Positions 16,667-29,451 of a stretch of 64,000 nt of DNA are shown here, one piece after another (the stretch's first letter is position 1; each line of letters opens with the position of its first letter). This DNA comes from Devosia sp. A16 (GTDB lineage: Bacteria > Pseudomonadota > Alphaproteobacteria > Rhizobiales > Devosiaceae): contig NZ_CP012945.1 in assembly GCF_001402915.1 (NCBI RefSeq), forward strand, positions 1,312,001 through 1,376,000. Reading direction: 5' to 3'. The notes under the pieces are model-generated. The model ran no database searches, was not told the origin of the DNA, and was given only the letters and a program-made list of their open reading frames with translations. Position numbers and translations under genes: made by a program.

Positions 16667-16698
16667 CCTTCTCCCCTTGTGGGAGAAGGCCCGACCGA
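16667..16698 (+). repeat. short hairpin repeat, tailed class, copy 1
   Basis: CCTTCTCCCC-ttgt-GGGAGAAGG followed by CCCGACCG. Same layout at 19702-19736, 47402-47432 and 63244-63277. Placed between the convergent hisN and hydrolase genes, where it might also serve as a terminator. Confidence 0.8.
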
Positions 16699-16706
16699 GA
16701 GTCCGT

Positions 16707-17681
16707 TCAGGCGCTCTGTTCCGTAATAAACGCATCGAACGCCGCGAACACCTGCGCGCGGATGGCGTCGTTCTCGACGAACATCTCGTGCCGCGCGCCG
16801 GGGATCACCACATGGCGGCCGGTGCGCATCCTCAACCCGAGCGTTTCGATGGCGGCGGTCGAAACGATCTCGTCGCGCGCCGCCGCCAGCATCAGCACCG
16901 GGATGCGCACGGCGCCGGGAAACTCATCGGTCGCGGCGCCGGCCATGGCGGCGAACGCCGATGCGGCCCAGCGGAAGGTCGGGGCCCCGAGTTCGAGTTC
17001 CGGCCGCGCCTTCAGCACTTCCACCGAACGGTTGAAGCGCGCGAGATCCGAGGTCAGCGGGTTGCCGGCAAAACGCTGTTCGGTCTGCGCCTTGTCGCCG
17101 CGCCGCCCGATAGGCAACCGCGCCAGGCCCAGATTGGACAGCGTGCCGCAAAGCCTCGCCATGCCGGCCATGCTGAACGGCTGGCGGTCGAGTCCGACCA
17201 TCGGGGCAGACACGAAGATGCGCTCGAACATCATGCGGTCGCGGATGCCGGCATAGAGCGAGGCGAGCCCGCCCATCGAATGGCCCACCAGATAGTAGGG
17301 CGCCGGACAGTCGGGCAGCAGGATCGAGCCGTGGAAGGCCTTGAGATCCTCCCAGTAGTCGTCGAAGCGCCGCACGTAGCCCAGCCGTCGGTTGCCGATC
17401 AGCCGCTGGCTGCCGCCCTGCCCGCGCCAGTCGAAGGTGGCGACGGCAAAGCCGCGCGACTGGAAATCGGCGATGGTCTCGAAATACTTCTCGATGAACT
17501 CGGTACGTCCCTGCACCAGGCAGACGGTCCCCTTGGCCGCCCCCTGCCCCTTAGGAAAGGTGGCGTAGCGCAGCTGCACCTTATCGGGCGTGGTGAAATA
17601 GCCGACCCGCGCGCCCTCCGGCACCGGATTGGACGGCACCACGGCAAGGGTTGGCCCATTGGGGTCGACGATGGCGTTCAT
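16707..17681 (-). CDS. alpha/beta hydrolase, lysophospholipase-like
   Basis: Serine hydrolase of 324 aa resembling PldB-type lysophospholipases and monoglyceride lipases. The nucleophile elbow is GHSMGG (Ser135). Upstream are GRTEFIEKY and FDWRGQGGS, typical of this subfamily, and the catalytic His lies near the end in IPGARHEMF. The start at 17681 (MNAIVDPNGPTLAVV) was preferred; the longer frame runs through a hairpin-rich intergenic region. No signal peptide is evident, so probably cytoplasmic or membrane-associated. Substrate inferred only at family level. Confidence 0.85.
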   Translation of the reverse strand: MNAIVDPNGPTLAVVPSNPVPEGARVGYFTTPDKVQLRYATFPKGQGAAKGTVCLVQGRTEFIEKYFETIADFQSRGFAVATFDWRGQGGSQRLIGNRRLGYVRRFDDYWEDLKAFHGSILLPDCPAPYYLVGHSMGGLASLYAGIRDRMMFERIFVSAPMVGLDRQPFSMAGMARLCGTLSNLGLARLPIGRRGDKAQTEQRFAGNPLTSDLARFNRSVEVLKARPELELGAPTFRWAASAFAAMAGAATDEFPGAVRIPVLMLAAARDEIVSTAAIETLGLRMRTGRHVVIPGARHEMFVENDAIRAQVFAAFDAFITEQSA

Positions 17682-17710
17682 GCGCAGCTCCGGACGATCG
17701 CCTCGTGCAT

Positions 17711-17796
17711 ACTGGATTCCCGCTGCCACGGGAATGATGGCTCGCCACGGCACCGGGAAACCGAAAAGCCAGCGCCTCGCTAGAGACACTGGCTTT
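17711..17796. repeat. hairpin-rich intergenic segment
   Basis: Two inverted repeats: ATTCCCG-ctgcca-CGGGAAT (about 17713-17732) and AAAGCCAG (17765-17772) with CTGGCTTT (17789-17796). The first resembles REP-type hairpins. No gene is supported between 17682 and the Hsp20 promoter. Confidence 0.5.
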
Positions 17797-17948
17797 CCTG
17801 TGATGGCCGCCTTGCGGGGGGCGGGTGAAGGCGGCTCATTCGGTGTGCCCTGCAGCAGACAGTAAGCACAGTCCCGCTTATAGGGCCGGCTGTCTGAACC
17901 GCCTTTGATCGCCACATTCATCTTCGGTTCATCGACCTGAACGGGGGA

Positions 17949-17976
17949 CTTGAACCCCGGCCGATGCTTCCTAAAT
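17949..17976 (+). promoter_or_regulatory. candidate RpoH (sigma-32) heat-shock promoter of hsp20
   Basis: CTTGAA (17949-17954), a 16-base spacer, then CTAAAT (17971-17976). This fits the alphaproteobacterial sigma-32 pattern (CTTGAA -35 with a C-starting AT-rich -10). It would place transcription start near 17983 and give a leader of about 112 bases, the size expected for a ROSE element. Confidence 0.65.
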
Positions 17977-17982
17977 CAATGC

Positions 17983-18094
17983 TGTCCGCCGGGAACCCCC
18001 GGGGACCGGGAACCCGGGAATGCGGAGCTTGCCCAATTGGGGAGCGCGCATGGGACACCCGAGAAAGCCACGTTGCTCAAAGGAGAATGTGATC
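17983..18094 (+). ncRNA. ROSE-type RNA thermometer in the hsp20 leader
   Basis: The last hairpin of the leader pairs UUGCU (18073-18077) with the Shine-Dalgarno AGGAG (18081-18085) across a CAA loop. Antiparallel pairing gives U-G, U-A, G-G, C-G, U-A, the characteristic G-G mismatch of ROSE elements. The stem is extended by CAC (18069-18071) with GUG (18089-18091) around a bulge. GC-rich inverted repeats lie upstream in the leader. In rhizobia this element melts on heating and frees the ribosome site of small heat-shock genes. The 5' boundary is inferred from the promoter. Confidence 0.75.
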
Positions 18095-18550
18095 ATGGCT
18101 AGCTACGATTTTTCCCCCTTCTATCGTTCGACCGTCGGTTTCGACCGGGTCTTCAACCGTCTCGACGCCCTGGTGGGCCAGGAGGCGAAATCCTATCCTC
18201 CGTACAATATCGAGAAGACCGGTGAGAACACCTACCGTATTTCGATTGCGGTAGCCGGGTTCGCCGAAGGCGACATTGCCATCGAGAGCAAGGAGAACAA
18301 CCTCGTCGTCAAGGGCGCCAAGGCCCAGGAGAGCGAGGACAAGGCCCGCGAGTTCCTGCACCGCGGCATCGCCGAGCGCGCCTTCGAGCTGCGCTTCCAG
18401 CTCGCCGACTATGTCGAAGTCGCCGGCGCCAACCTCGAGAACGGCCTGCTCCATATCGAGCTGAAGCGCGAAATTCCGGAGAGCAAGAAGGCTCGCCAGA
18501 TTCCGATCAGCGCCACGACCAAGACCATCGAGGATCAGACGGTCAACTAA
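18095..18550 (+). CDS. small heat-shock protein, Hsp20/IbpA family
   Basis: 151-aa holdase chaperone that binds unfolding proteins without ATP. It begins MASYDFSPFYRSTVGFDRVF, the N-terminus of class A rhizobial sHsps, followed by an alpha-crystallin domain (about residues 32-130; YRISIAVAGFAEGDI, GIAERAFELRFQLADYVEV, NGLLHIEL) and a C-terminal extension. The start at 18095 is fixed by AGGAG at 18081-18085. Control is predicted at two levels: a sigma-32 promoter and an RNA thermometer (see those entries). Confidence 0.95.
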   Translation: MASYDFSPFYRSTVGFDRVFNRLDALVGQEAKSYPPYNIEKTGENTYRISIAVAGFAEGDIAIESKENNLVVKGAKAQESEDKAREFLHRGIAERAFELRFQLADYVEVAGANLENGLLHIELKREIPESKKARQIPISATTKTIEDQTVN

Positions 18551-18611
18551 TCCGGTCATGAACGACCTGGCGATGAACCAGGCGGTCTGATCGTCAGGTG
18601 AACGGAAATGA

Positions 18612-18637
18612 GGGCGTGGTCCGAGAGGACCGCGCCC
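18612..18637 (+). terminator. rho-independent terminator of hsp20
   Basis: GGGCGtGGTCC-gaga-GGACCgCGCCC followed by TTGTCGTTT, 61 bp after the hsp20 stop. Confidence 0.9.
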
Positions 18638-18732
18638 TTGTCGTTTGCACACTGCCGACGCTCGACGGCAACGAGCCTTGCGGCCGGACGGCCGACCTGC
18701 TGCTGTAGCGCCGCCAGATTGGGAGCGTCGCC

Positions 18733-19107
18733 ATGCATCGCCTTGCCGCCATCGTTGCCGTGTCCTTGATTGCGGTTTCCCCGGCGCCGGCCGCCGAGAC
18801 CCGCTGCGGCTGGTACATGAACCCGACGCCTGGCAACCTGTGGCTCATGGACAAGGATGCCACCTGGACCATCAGCTCGCAGGGCGACGCCGACGGCGCT
18901 GGGCCCAGGGGCATCGATAAGGCTCCCGACTTCGACGAAGGTCAGTTCGTCGAGACCAACAACCCGGGTAGCGGCTACGGCTATGGCTGCGCCTGCATGA
19001 GCGTCACCGTCGACAGGGCGGACGAGCGCATCACCGAGATCTTCTCCGGAGCGATCAAGCCGCTGAGCGTCTGCAAAGCCGACAAGTCGCTACCCAGCCC
19101 GGACTGA
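18733..19107 (+). CDS. small secreted DUF4087 protein
   Basis: 124-aa protein with a signal peptide (MHRLAAIVAVSLIAVSPAPA, cleavage before AETRCGWY). The mature part carries RCGWYMNPTPGNLWLMDKD and WTISSQG, the signature of DUF4087, and paired cysteines (GYGCAC), suggesting a disulphide-stabilised periplasmic protein. GGGAG lies eight bases before the ATG. Function unknown for the family. It sits alone between the hsp20 terminator and dps. Confidence 0.82.
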   Translation: MHRLAAIVAVSLIAVSPAPAAETRCGWYMNPTPGNLWLMDKDATWTISSQGDADGAGPRGIDKAPDFDEGQFVETNNPGSGYGYGCACMSVTVDRADERITEIFSGAIKPLSVCKADKSLPSPD

Positions 19108-19203
19108 TGGTGCGTGGTCTATCCAGGAACTGCAGCAAGCGCGGAACCTCCGCAGTGCCCACGCCGTTTCACCGTGTCCTCAAACGCGTCATAGGTTCCC
19201 CAG

Positions 19204-19677
19204 ATGAAATCCCCCGAGATCGGCCTCAAGTCCAACACCAAGGCCGAAATGATCGACCTGTTGAATGCCCGCCTCGCCGACGCCATCGATCTGGCACTGA
19301 TCACCAAGCAGGCGCACTGGAACCTCAAGGGTCCGACCTTCATCGCCGTGCACGAGTTGCTCGATCAGTTGCGTGACGATGTCGACGAGCATGTCGATAT
19401 CATTGCCGAGCGCGTGGCCCAGCTCGACGGCATTGCCCTCGGCACGCTGCAGACGGTCGGCAAGGCCAGCAAGCTCGCCCCATACCCGACCGACATCCGC
19501 AAGGTCACCGATCACCTCGGGGCCCTGGTCGAGCGCTATGCCGCCCTCAGTAAATCGACACGCGAGGGAATCGACGCCGCAGACGAAGCGGGCGACGCCG
19601 ACACCGCGGATATCTTCACGGCTTTCTCCCGCAGCCTCGACAAGAATCTGTGGTTCCTGAAGAGCCATCTGGAATAG
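19204..19677 (+). CDS. dps: Dps, DNA starvation/stationary-phase protection ferritin
   Basis: 157-aa dodecameric mini-ferritin that oxidises iron with hydrogen peroxide and protects DNA. Ferroxidase-site residues are in the right spacing: His38 (AHWN), His50, Asp54, Asp65 and Glu69 (HVDIIAER). The N-terminus MKSPEIGLKSNTKAEMIDLLN is short, without a lysine-rich DNA-binding tail. The ribosome site is weak. No OxyR or Fur site could be identified by eye. Confidence 0.95.
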   Translation: MKSPEIGLKSNTKAEMIDLLNARLADAIDLALITKQAHWNLKGPTFIAVHELLDQLRDDVDEHVDIIAERVAQLDGIALGTLQTVGKASKLAPYPTDIRKVTDHLGALVERYAALSKSTREGIDAADEAGDADTADIFTAFSRSLDKNLWFLKSHLE

Positions 19678-19701
19678 CGGCCTTCCGCGCGGATCTCTCA
19701 G

Positions 19702-19736
19702 CCCTCTCCCCCCATTGCGGGGGAGAAGCCCGACTG
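19702..19736 (+). repeat. short hairpin repeat, tailed class, copy 2
   Basis: CCCTCTCCCC-ccatt-GCGGGGGAGAAG followed by CCCGACTG. Between the convergent dps and bicupin genes. See 16667-16698. Confidence 0.8.
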
Positions 19737-19765
19737 ATGCTTCGATGCAAGTGGCGGACGTTCGC

Positions 19766-20782
19766 TCAACTCCGCATCCCCGCCCGCGCCATCCCGTCAT
19801 GCGGGCCCAGTTCCCGCTTCGGCGCGTCCAGCCAGGCGCGTCCCACTTTCGCGAACTCTGCCATTCGTTCCGGGTTCAGCGGATAGTTGATCCGGTTGCC
19901 GTCGCGCGCATGCTCGCCGATAACCAGCAGGTGCACCTCGGCGTCGCTGTTGTTGAGAAACGAGTGGGCAATCCCGGTGCCGGCGGGAAACACCGCCGCG
20001 TCGCCCTCGTTAAGCTCGTGGGGGTGCCCGTCGATCCAGACGTCCGGCCGGCCTCGCAGCACCAGTACGAACTCGTCTTCTGCGCTTTCGGCATGCGGGC
20101 GCGAGGTGCGCTTGCCTGGAGCGACGATGTCGTAGTTTATGCCGATGCGGGTCAGCCCCAGCGCCGCACCCATTCGGCTGCTCTGGCCGCCATGATTGGT
20201 GTGCTTCGGGTTGGCGATCGGCGCGAGCCCCTTGCTGTAATGCGCCAGAAAGCCGGGGCGGCGGGGGCGCACTGCTCCGTCATCGCGGCTGCTGGCCCGG
20301 GCCTTGCCGTCATGCGGGCCGAGCGGCCGCTTCGGCGCCTCGAGCCAGGCGCCGTTCCATGCCCCGAACTCGGCCATCCGCTCGGGGTTGAGCGGGTAGT
20401 AGAGCTGATTGCCGGGAACCTCGTGCTCGCCGACGATGATCAGGTGCATGTCCTCGTTGCTGTTGTTCAGGAAGCTGTGGGCGATCCCCGTTCCGGCGGG
20501 GAACGCCACGGCATCGCCAGCGTCGAGCGGGTGAAGCTTCCCGTCGATCCACACATCCGGCTTGCCCGCGAGCACGAAGACGAATTCTTCTTCGAGTTTT
20601 TCGGCGTGCGGAAACGATGTGCGGCTGCCGGGCGGCGCCACTTCGTACTTGATGCCGATATGGCTGAGCCCGTGCCGCCTCCCGACCGGGTGCTCGAATC
20701 CGCCCATATCGGCGAAGCCGCCCGGGTCGATCGGCCTCAGGCCGTCGCGGATGTTGACGATGAACGAAGGTCGGGCTGACAT
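19766..20782 (-). CDS. bicupin (two tandem cupin domains)
   Basis: 338-aa protein made of two similar halves (about 1-165 and 180-338). Each half has a metal-site pattern (SFPHAEKLEEEFVFVLAG and SRPHAESAEDEFVLVLRG), the sequence PAGTGIAHSFLNNS and a closing block YPLNPERMAEF followed by W(L)(E/D)APKR and LGPHDG. The repetition points to an internal duplication. The start at 20782 (MSARPSFIVNIRDGL) follows GGAGG-like bases; the upstream extension lacks homology to the repeat. Bicupins include enzymes and sugar-binding proteins; function is not assignable here. Confidence 0.85.
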   Translation of the reverse strand: MSARPSFIVNIRDGLRPIDPGGFADMGGFEHPVGRRHGLSHIGIKYEVAPPGSRTSFPHAEKLEEEFVFVLAGKPDVWIDGKLHPLDAGDAVAFPAGTGIAHSFLNNSNEDMHLIIVGEHEVPGNQLYYPLNPERMAEFGAWNGAWLEAPKRPLGPHDGKARASSRDDGAVRPRRPGFLAHYSKGLAPIANPKHTNHGGQSSRMGAALGLTRIGINYDIVAPGKRTSRPHAESAEDEFVLVLRGRPDVWIDGHPHELNEGDAAVFPAGTGIAHSFLNNSDAEVHLLVIGEHARDGNRINYPLNPERMAEFAKVGRAWLDAPKRELGPHDGMARAGMRS

Positions 20783-21365
20783 CGGAGGCTCGGGTGGAAT
20801 TTCGCGAGGTGAAACATGCACATCGCGACGGCCCGATGTCGAGGGGCCGCTTCGCCCGCGCCGTACCGACAGGTTCTTGATCGCGGCAATTCCTATAGCC
20901 GCGACCCCGGAAAATCGCCCGAAACGCGCCTTTGTCAGGCGGCGCACGGCCCTCAATTCCTACTGTTTTCCTATTCCGTCCCTGCGATCTCCTACGCCCG
21001 CTCGATCACAACACGGCAAAAAAGTGTCCTCGGGCGCTTGCTCGCAGTTTGGAATTATGCAAATGTAGCCTGGATAGGACAGCACGTCTGTCCAATTTCG
21101 TGAGCGACCGGTCTCCCCGGATGCGTTTCACACGCCGATCCGGCTGGCCCGCTTGTCGATAGCGGAAACGGAGGGGTGGGGCCTTATCGAGCCCGTACGA
21201 GCGGCCATTTGGATGCAGAGCCGCTCCCCACTAAAGGATTGCGCACTCGGATTCGAGCCGTACACTGAGGGTACGACTGGGGGCTGAAGGCGCGTCGAAA
21301 GGAACTTGAACACTGGGGCACTTGCTCCGGTCTCGAAGACGACTGCAAAACAGAGGACTTTGCAA
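20783..21365. other. 583-bp intergenic region between bicupin and gltB
   Basis: No convincing gene. It should hold the divergent promoters of the bicupin and gltBD. The one clear structure is a dyad at 21077-21093 (separate entry). No sigma-54 (GG-N10-GC with full context) site was recognised. Confidence 0.6.
21077..21093. promoter_or_regulatory. GGACAG-N5-CTGTCC dyad upstream of gltB
   Basis: Perfect six-base inverted arms in an AT-richer part of the gltB upstream region, about 275 bp before the start codon. It has the size and symmetry of a dimeric regulator site; the regulator is unknown. Confidence 0.35.
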
Positions 21366-26114
<4,749 letters not shown>

Positions 26115-26119
26115 GAACA

Positions 26120-27538
26120 ATGGGCAAGATCACTGGCTTCCTCGAAATCGATCGCGTCGACCGGGATTACCTGCCGGTCGCCGACCGGCTGAAGAACTAC
26201 AACGAGTTCACCATCCCGCTGGGTGACAAGGGCACCCGCGACCAGGCAGCGCGCTGCATGGATTGCGGCATTCCCTACTGTCACACCGGCTGTCCGGTGA
26301 ACAACCAGATCCCCGACTGGAACGATCTGGTTTACAAGGGCGAGTGGCTGAAGGCGCTCAGGAACCTGCACTCCACCAACAACTTCCCCGAGTTCACCGG
26401 CCGCATCTGCCCCGCCCCGTGCGAGGCGAGCTGCACGTTGAACATCCCGGACACCCCGGTCAACATCAAGTCGATCGAGTGCGCCATCATCGACAAGGGT
26501 TTTGAGGAAGGCTGGGTCACGCCGCAGATCAATCCGAACAAGACGGGCAAGAAGGTTGCCGTCGTCGGTTCGGGCCCCGCCGGCATGGCGGCGGCGCAGC
26601 AGCTGGCCCGCGCCGGCCACGATGTGCATCTCTACGAGAAGGCCCAGCAGATCGGCGGCCTGATGCGCTACGGCATCCCGAACTTCAAGCTCGACAAGAC
26701 GCAGATCGATCGCCGCGTCGAGCAGATGGTGGCCGAAGGCGTGACGCTCCACACCGGGGTCAATGTCGGCAAGGACATCACCCCCGACCAGCTCGCCGCC
26801 CAGTACGACGCCATCGCCATGTCGGGCGGCGCCGAGAAGCCGCGCGACCTGCCGATCCCGGGCCGCGAGCTCGATGGCATCCATTTCGCCATGGATTTCC
26901 TCGGCCAGCAGAACCGTCGCGTCACCGGCGAGCCGCTTAACAACGTCACCCCGATCCTTGCCGGCGGCAAGCATGTGGTAGTGATCGGCGGCGGCGATAC
27001 CGGCTCGGACTGTATCGGCACCTCCAACCGCCAGGGCGCCCTGTCGGTCACCCAGATCGAGATCATGCCCATGCCTCCCGAAAAGGAGAACAAGCCGCTG
27101 GTCTGGCCGAACTATCCGGTGAAGTTCCGCATCTCCTCGTCGCAGGAAGAGGGCGTCACCCGTGATTTCGCCGTGGCGACCATCCGCTTCGACGGCGAAA
27201 ACGGCAAGGTCACCGGGCTGCAATGCGCCCGCGCCGACGAGAAGTTCCAGCCGATCCCGGGCACCGAGTTCTTCCTCAAGGCCGACCTGGTGTTGCTCGC
27301 CATGGGCTTCCTCGGCCCGGTGCAGGAAGGCTTGGTGCAGGATGCGGGCGTTGCGACCGACAAGCGCTCCAACGTCATGGCCGACACGGTGAAGTATCAG
27401 ACCAGCCGCGAGAAGTTCTTCGCCTGCGGCGACATGCGCCGCGGCCAGTCGCTGGTGGTCTGGGCCATCCGCGAAGGCCGCCAATGCGCCCGCTCGATCG
27501 ACGAGTGGCTGATGGGCAAGACCGATCTGCCGCGGTAA
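26120..27538 (+). CDS. gltD: glutamate synthase small subunit
   Basis: 472-aa GOGAT beta subunit that passes electrons from NADPH to the large subunit. N-terminal Fe-S cysteine clusters are [17 protein letters not shown] and [16 protein letters not shown]. Next come the FAD dinucleotide site [21 protein letters not shown] and the NADPH site [13 protein letters not shown]. The C-terminus has the FAD block [20 protein letters not shown]. Five bases from gltB with GGAG within the gltB stop region, so translation is probably coupled. A strong terminator follows. Confidence 0.97.
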   Translation: MGKITGFLEIDRVDRDYLPVADRLKNYNEFTIPLGDKGTRDQAARCMDCGIPYCHTGCPVNNQIPDWNDLVYKGEWLKALRNLHSTNNFPEFTGRICPAPCEASCTLNIPDTPVNIKSIECAIIDKGFEEGWVTPQINPNKTGKKVAVVGSGPAGMAAAQQLARAGHDVHLYEKAQQIGGLMRYGIPNFKLDKTQIDRRVEQMVAEGVTLHTGVNVGKDITPDQLAAQYDAIAMSGGAEKPRDLPIPGRELDGIHFAMDFLGQQNRRVTGEPLNNVTPILAGGKHVVVIGGGDTGSDCIGTSNRQGALSVTQIEIMPMPPEKENKPLVWPNYPVKFRISSSQEEGVTRDFAVATIRFDGENGKVTGLQCARADEKFQPIPGTEFFLKADLVLLAMGFLGPVQEGLVQDAGVATDKRSNVMADTVKYQTSREKFFACGDMRRGQSLVVWAIREGRQCARSIDEWLMGKTDLPR

Positions 27539-27560
27539 CAGGCGGTTCCTACAGGACAAC

Positions 27561-27587
27561 AAGGGGGCGCTTCGTGCGCCCCCTTTC
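27561..27587 (+). terminator. rho-independent terminator of gltBD
   Basis: AAGGGGGCGC-ttcgt-GCGCCCCCTT followed by TCGCATTTG, 22 bp after gltD. The long perfect stem makes this confident, and it may also serve the convergent ohr gene. Confidence 0.92.
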
Positions 27588-27628
27588 GCATTTGTGCGTG
27601 GGCACCGGCCCCAGGATTGGGCCGCCCC

Positions 27629-28042
27629 TCAAACCACGTTGATCTCTACCGGAATATTCCCGCGCGTCGCCTTGGAGTAGGGGCAGGTCTGGTGCGCCGC
27701 GGCGACCAGTTGCTCGGCGACCTCGCGCTCGAGGCCCGGCAGGCTGACATTGAGGCGGGCACGCAGCGAATACTGCTCCCCGTCCATCACCAGGTCGACT
27801 TCCGCATCCACCGTCCGCTCGGCCGGCAGCTTTACCTTGAGCTTACCGGCGACTGCCCCGATGGCGCCGAGGAAGCAGGCCGACCAGCCGGCCGCGAAAA
27901 GCTGCTCGGGATTAGTGCCGTTGCCGAAGCCCGGCGGCGACAGCGCCACGTCGAGGGCCCCGTCGGAGCTGCGTGCGGTGCCGGCGCGGCCGCCGCTGGT
28001 ATGAGTGCGGGCGGTGTAGAGGGTCTTTTCGATCTGGTTCAT
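27629..28042 (-). CDS. ohr: organic hydroperoxide resistance protein Ohr
   Basis: 137-aa thiol peroxidase of the Ohr/OsmC family that reduces organic and lipid hydroperoxides. The two redox cysteines are Cys56 (GWSACFLGA) and Cys120 (HQTCPYSKATRGN), with the conserved Glu in TNPEQLFA and Arg near GGRAG. The start at 28042 (MNQIEKTLYTARTHTSGG) is at the family's usual place; the upstream in-frame start would cross the operator region. Divergent from ohrR, which should repress it. Confidence 0.95.
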   Translation of the reverse strand: MNQIEKTLYTARTHTSGGRAGTARSSDGALDVALSPPGFGNGTNPEQLFAAGWSACFLGAIGAVAGKLKVKLPAERTVDAEVDLVMDGEQYSLRARLNVSLPGLEREVAEQLVAAAHQTCPYSKATRGNIPVEINVV

Positions 28043-28103
28043 CTGATCTTTCCGTTCGGGTTCTGACCGGGGCTTGGCAGGCCGCGCCAATGTCCCCATT
28101 TAC

Positions 28104-28115
28104 TTATCGCGATAA
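28104..28115. promoter_or_regulatory. candidate OhrR operator 1
   Basis: Perfect palindrome TTATCGCGATAA in the ohr/ohrR intergenic region, on the ohr side. It is repeated exactly at 28167-28178. Confidence 0.7.
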
Positions 28116-28166
28116 TCATTACGGCGCGACTTGTCTCACAGGTGGTCCAGCCATACAAGCGAAAAG

Positions 28167-28178
28167 TTATCGCGATAA
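28167..28178. promoter_or_regulatory. candidate OhrR operator 2
   Basis: Second TTATCGCGATAA, extended to 14 bp by flanking G and C (28166-28179), 22 bp before the ohrR start and so likely overlapping the ohrR promoter or leader. Two identical palindromes 63 bp apart, in the gap of a divergent regulator/target pair, are best explained as sites for the OhrR dimer. Direct proof is not in the sequence. Confidence 0.7.
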
Positions 28179-28200
28179 CGATTTTGCGTACGGAGCAGCC

Positions 28201-28662
28201 ATGACAGCCAGTAGACGCGACGACGACACCTTCCGGCTCGCCGACTTCATGTGCTTTGCCGTGTACTCGGCCAACCTCGCCTACTCGCGGGTCTATAAGC
28301 CCGTGCTCGAAGAACTCGGCCTCACCTACCCCCAGTACGTGACTGTCGTCGCGCTGTGGGACGAGGAGCAGCTGACGGTCAAAGGCCTGAGCGACAAGCT
28401 GTTCCTCGAGCCGAGCACGGTAACGCCGATGCTGAAGCGGCTCGAGGCAATGGGTTATGTAACGCGCACGCGCTCCGGCGAGGACGAACGCGTGGTGCAT
28501 GTCCGGCTGACCGAGGCCGGCAGGAAGCTGCGCGACAAGGCGCGCGAACTTGCCAAGGTTACCTACGAGGCGACCGGACTGAACCCGGACGAGTTCCGTA
28601 TCCTGCAGCGCGGCATCACGAACCTGCGCAGCAACCTGATGGAAGCGGCGGGGGAGGCGTGA
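28201..28662 (+). CDS. ohrR: MarR-family organic peroxide sensor OhrR
   Basis: 153-aa winged-helix repressor. The peroxide-sensing Cys18 lies in ADFMCFAVYSANLAYSRVYKP, with the conserved tyrosines that stabilise the reduced form. The DNA-binding part is LTVKGLSDKLFLEPSTVTPMLK and the wing TRSGEDERVVHVRLTEAG. Oxidation of the cysteine should release DNA and induce ohr (family knowledge). Start ATG 28201; the longer frame upstream crosses both operators. Divergent from ohr. Confidence 0.95.
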   Translation: MTASRRDDDTFRLADFMCFAVYSANLAYSRVYKPVLEELGLTYPQYVTVVALWDEEQLTVKGLSDKLFLEPSTVTPMLKRLEAMGYVTRTRSGEDERVVHVRLTEAGRKLRDKARELAKVTYEATGLNPDEFRILQRGITNLRSNLMEAAGEA

Positions 28663-28671
28663 GTTCCTCTC

Positions 28672-28765
28672 CCCTCGAGGGGAGGGGTTGGGGGTGGTGA
28701 GGGACGCTCGGTGCCGACTGCACCACTTCCTCCCTCAATCCCTCCCCTCAAGGGGGAAGAAAGCC
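28672..28765. repeat. GC-rich inverted repeat downstream of ohrR
   Basis: CTCTCCCCTCGAGGGGAGGGG on one side and CCCTCCCTC...CCCTCCCCTCAAGGGGGA on the other form overlapping hairpins. Between the convergent ohrR and ankyrin genes. Related in style to the other hairpin repeats of this window but not the same sequence. Confidence 0.7.
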
Positions 28766-28797
28766 TGAGGCCGGTGAATTAGACAATAACCAACCTG

Positions 28798-29451
28798 CTA
28801 CTTTCCGCCAGCCGCCTCGAGCAGCTTCGCGATCTCCTCATACCTCCGCGCCCTGGCATGCGCGAGCGGCGTTACCCCATCGGCGTCGGCGAGGTTCACA
28901 TCTGCGCCGCCCTTGATGAGGTCGGCGACGATCTCCTGATAGACCGGCCCGCCGTCGGTGAGGATCACCGCCTCGAGCAGCGCCGTCCAGCCCAGGCCGT
29001 TGACGTGGTTGGGGTCGACCCCCGCCGCCAGCAGCAGCCGCACGTTCTCGGGATGCCCCTTCTCGGCCGCCGGAATCAGCGCCGTACCCCCGAAGCGGTT
29101 GGTGTCCTTGAGGTTGGCGCCGTTCGTCAGCAGCAGCCGCAGGATTTCGGTCCTGCCCTCGGCTCCGGCGTAGAGGTATGGCGTATCCCTGATATCGTCC
29201 TTGGCGTTGACGTCGGCGCCAGCCTCGATCAGCACCCGCGCAGCCTCCAAGGCGTTGGCATGGGTTGCCACCAGCAGGGCGGTGCGACCGCCGCTGTCGC
29301 GTACGTCTACCGCCTGTCCCGCTGCCAGCATCCGGGTCAGCGCGGGCGCGTCATTGTCGCGCACCGCAGTGAGGAAAGCCTGGTCGTCGGCCATGGCGCG
29401 GGGCGCTCCTGCGATGAGGGCGAGGCCGGCGAGTACGGCGCGGCGTCTCAT
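28798..29451 (-). CDS. ankyrin repeat protein, secreted
   Basis: 217 aa with a signal peptide (MRRRAVLAGLALIAGAPRAMA, cleavage before DDQ). The rest is made of ankyrin repeats of about 33 residues: GGRTALLVATHANALEAARVLIEAG, DTPYLYAGAEGRTEILRLLLT, GTALIPAAEKGHPENVRLLL and WTALLEAVIL followed by a final repeat DGVTPLAHARARRYEEIAKLL. Probably a periplasmic protein-interaction module. Its ATG overlaps the stop of the SGNH hydrolase gene (ATGA), so the two are translated together. Confidence 0.9.
   Translation of the reverse strand: MRRRAVLAGLALIAGAPRAMADDQAFLTAVRDNDAPALTRMLAAGQAVDVRDSGGRTALLVATHANALEAARVLIEAGADVNAKDDIRDTPYLYAGAEGRTEILRLLLTNGANLKDTNRFGGTALIPAAEKGHPENVRLLLAAGVDPNHVNGLGWTALLEAVILTDGGPVYQEIVADLIKGGADVNLADADGVTPLAHARARRYEEIAKLLEAAGGK

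Noticed and set aside
17941-17965. T-arm-like sequence (GGTTCAAGTCC on the minus strand), a possible tRNA fragment
   Set aside because: No pairing acceptor, D or anticodon arm around it. The same bases fit a sigma-32 -35 element for hsp20 much better.
21306-21365. Upstream TTG start for gltB
   Set aside because: The Shine-Dalgarno would be only two or three bases from TTG, while ATG 21366 has AGAGGA at eight bases. The extra 20 residues add nothing to the propeptide.
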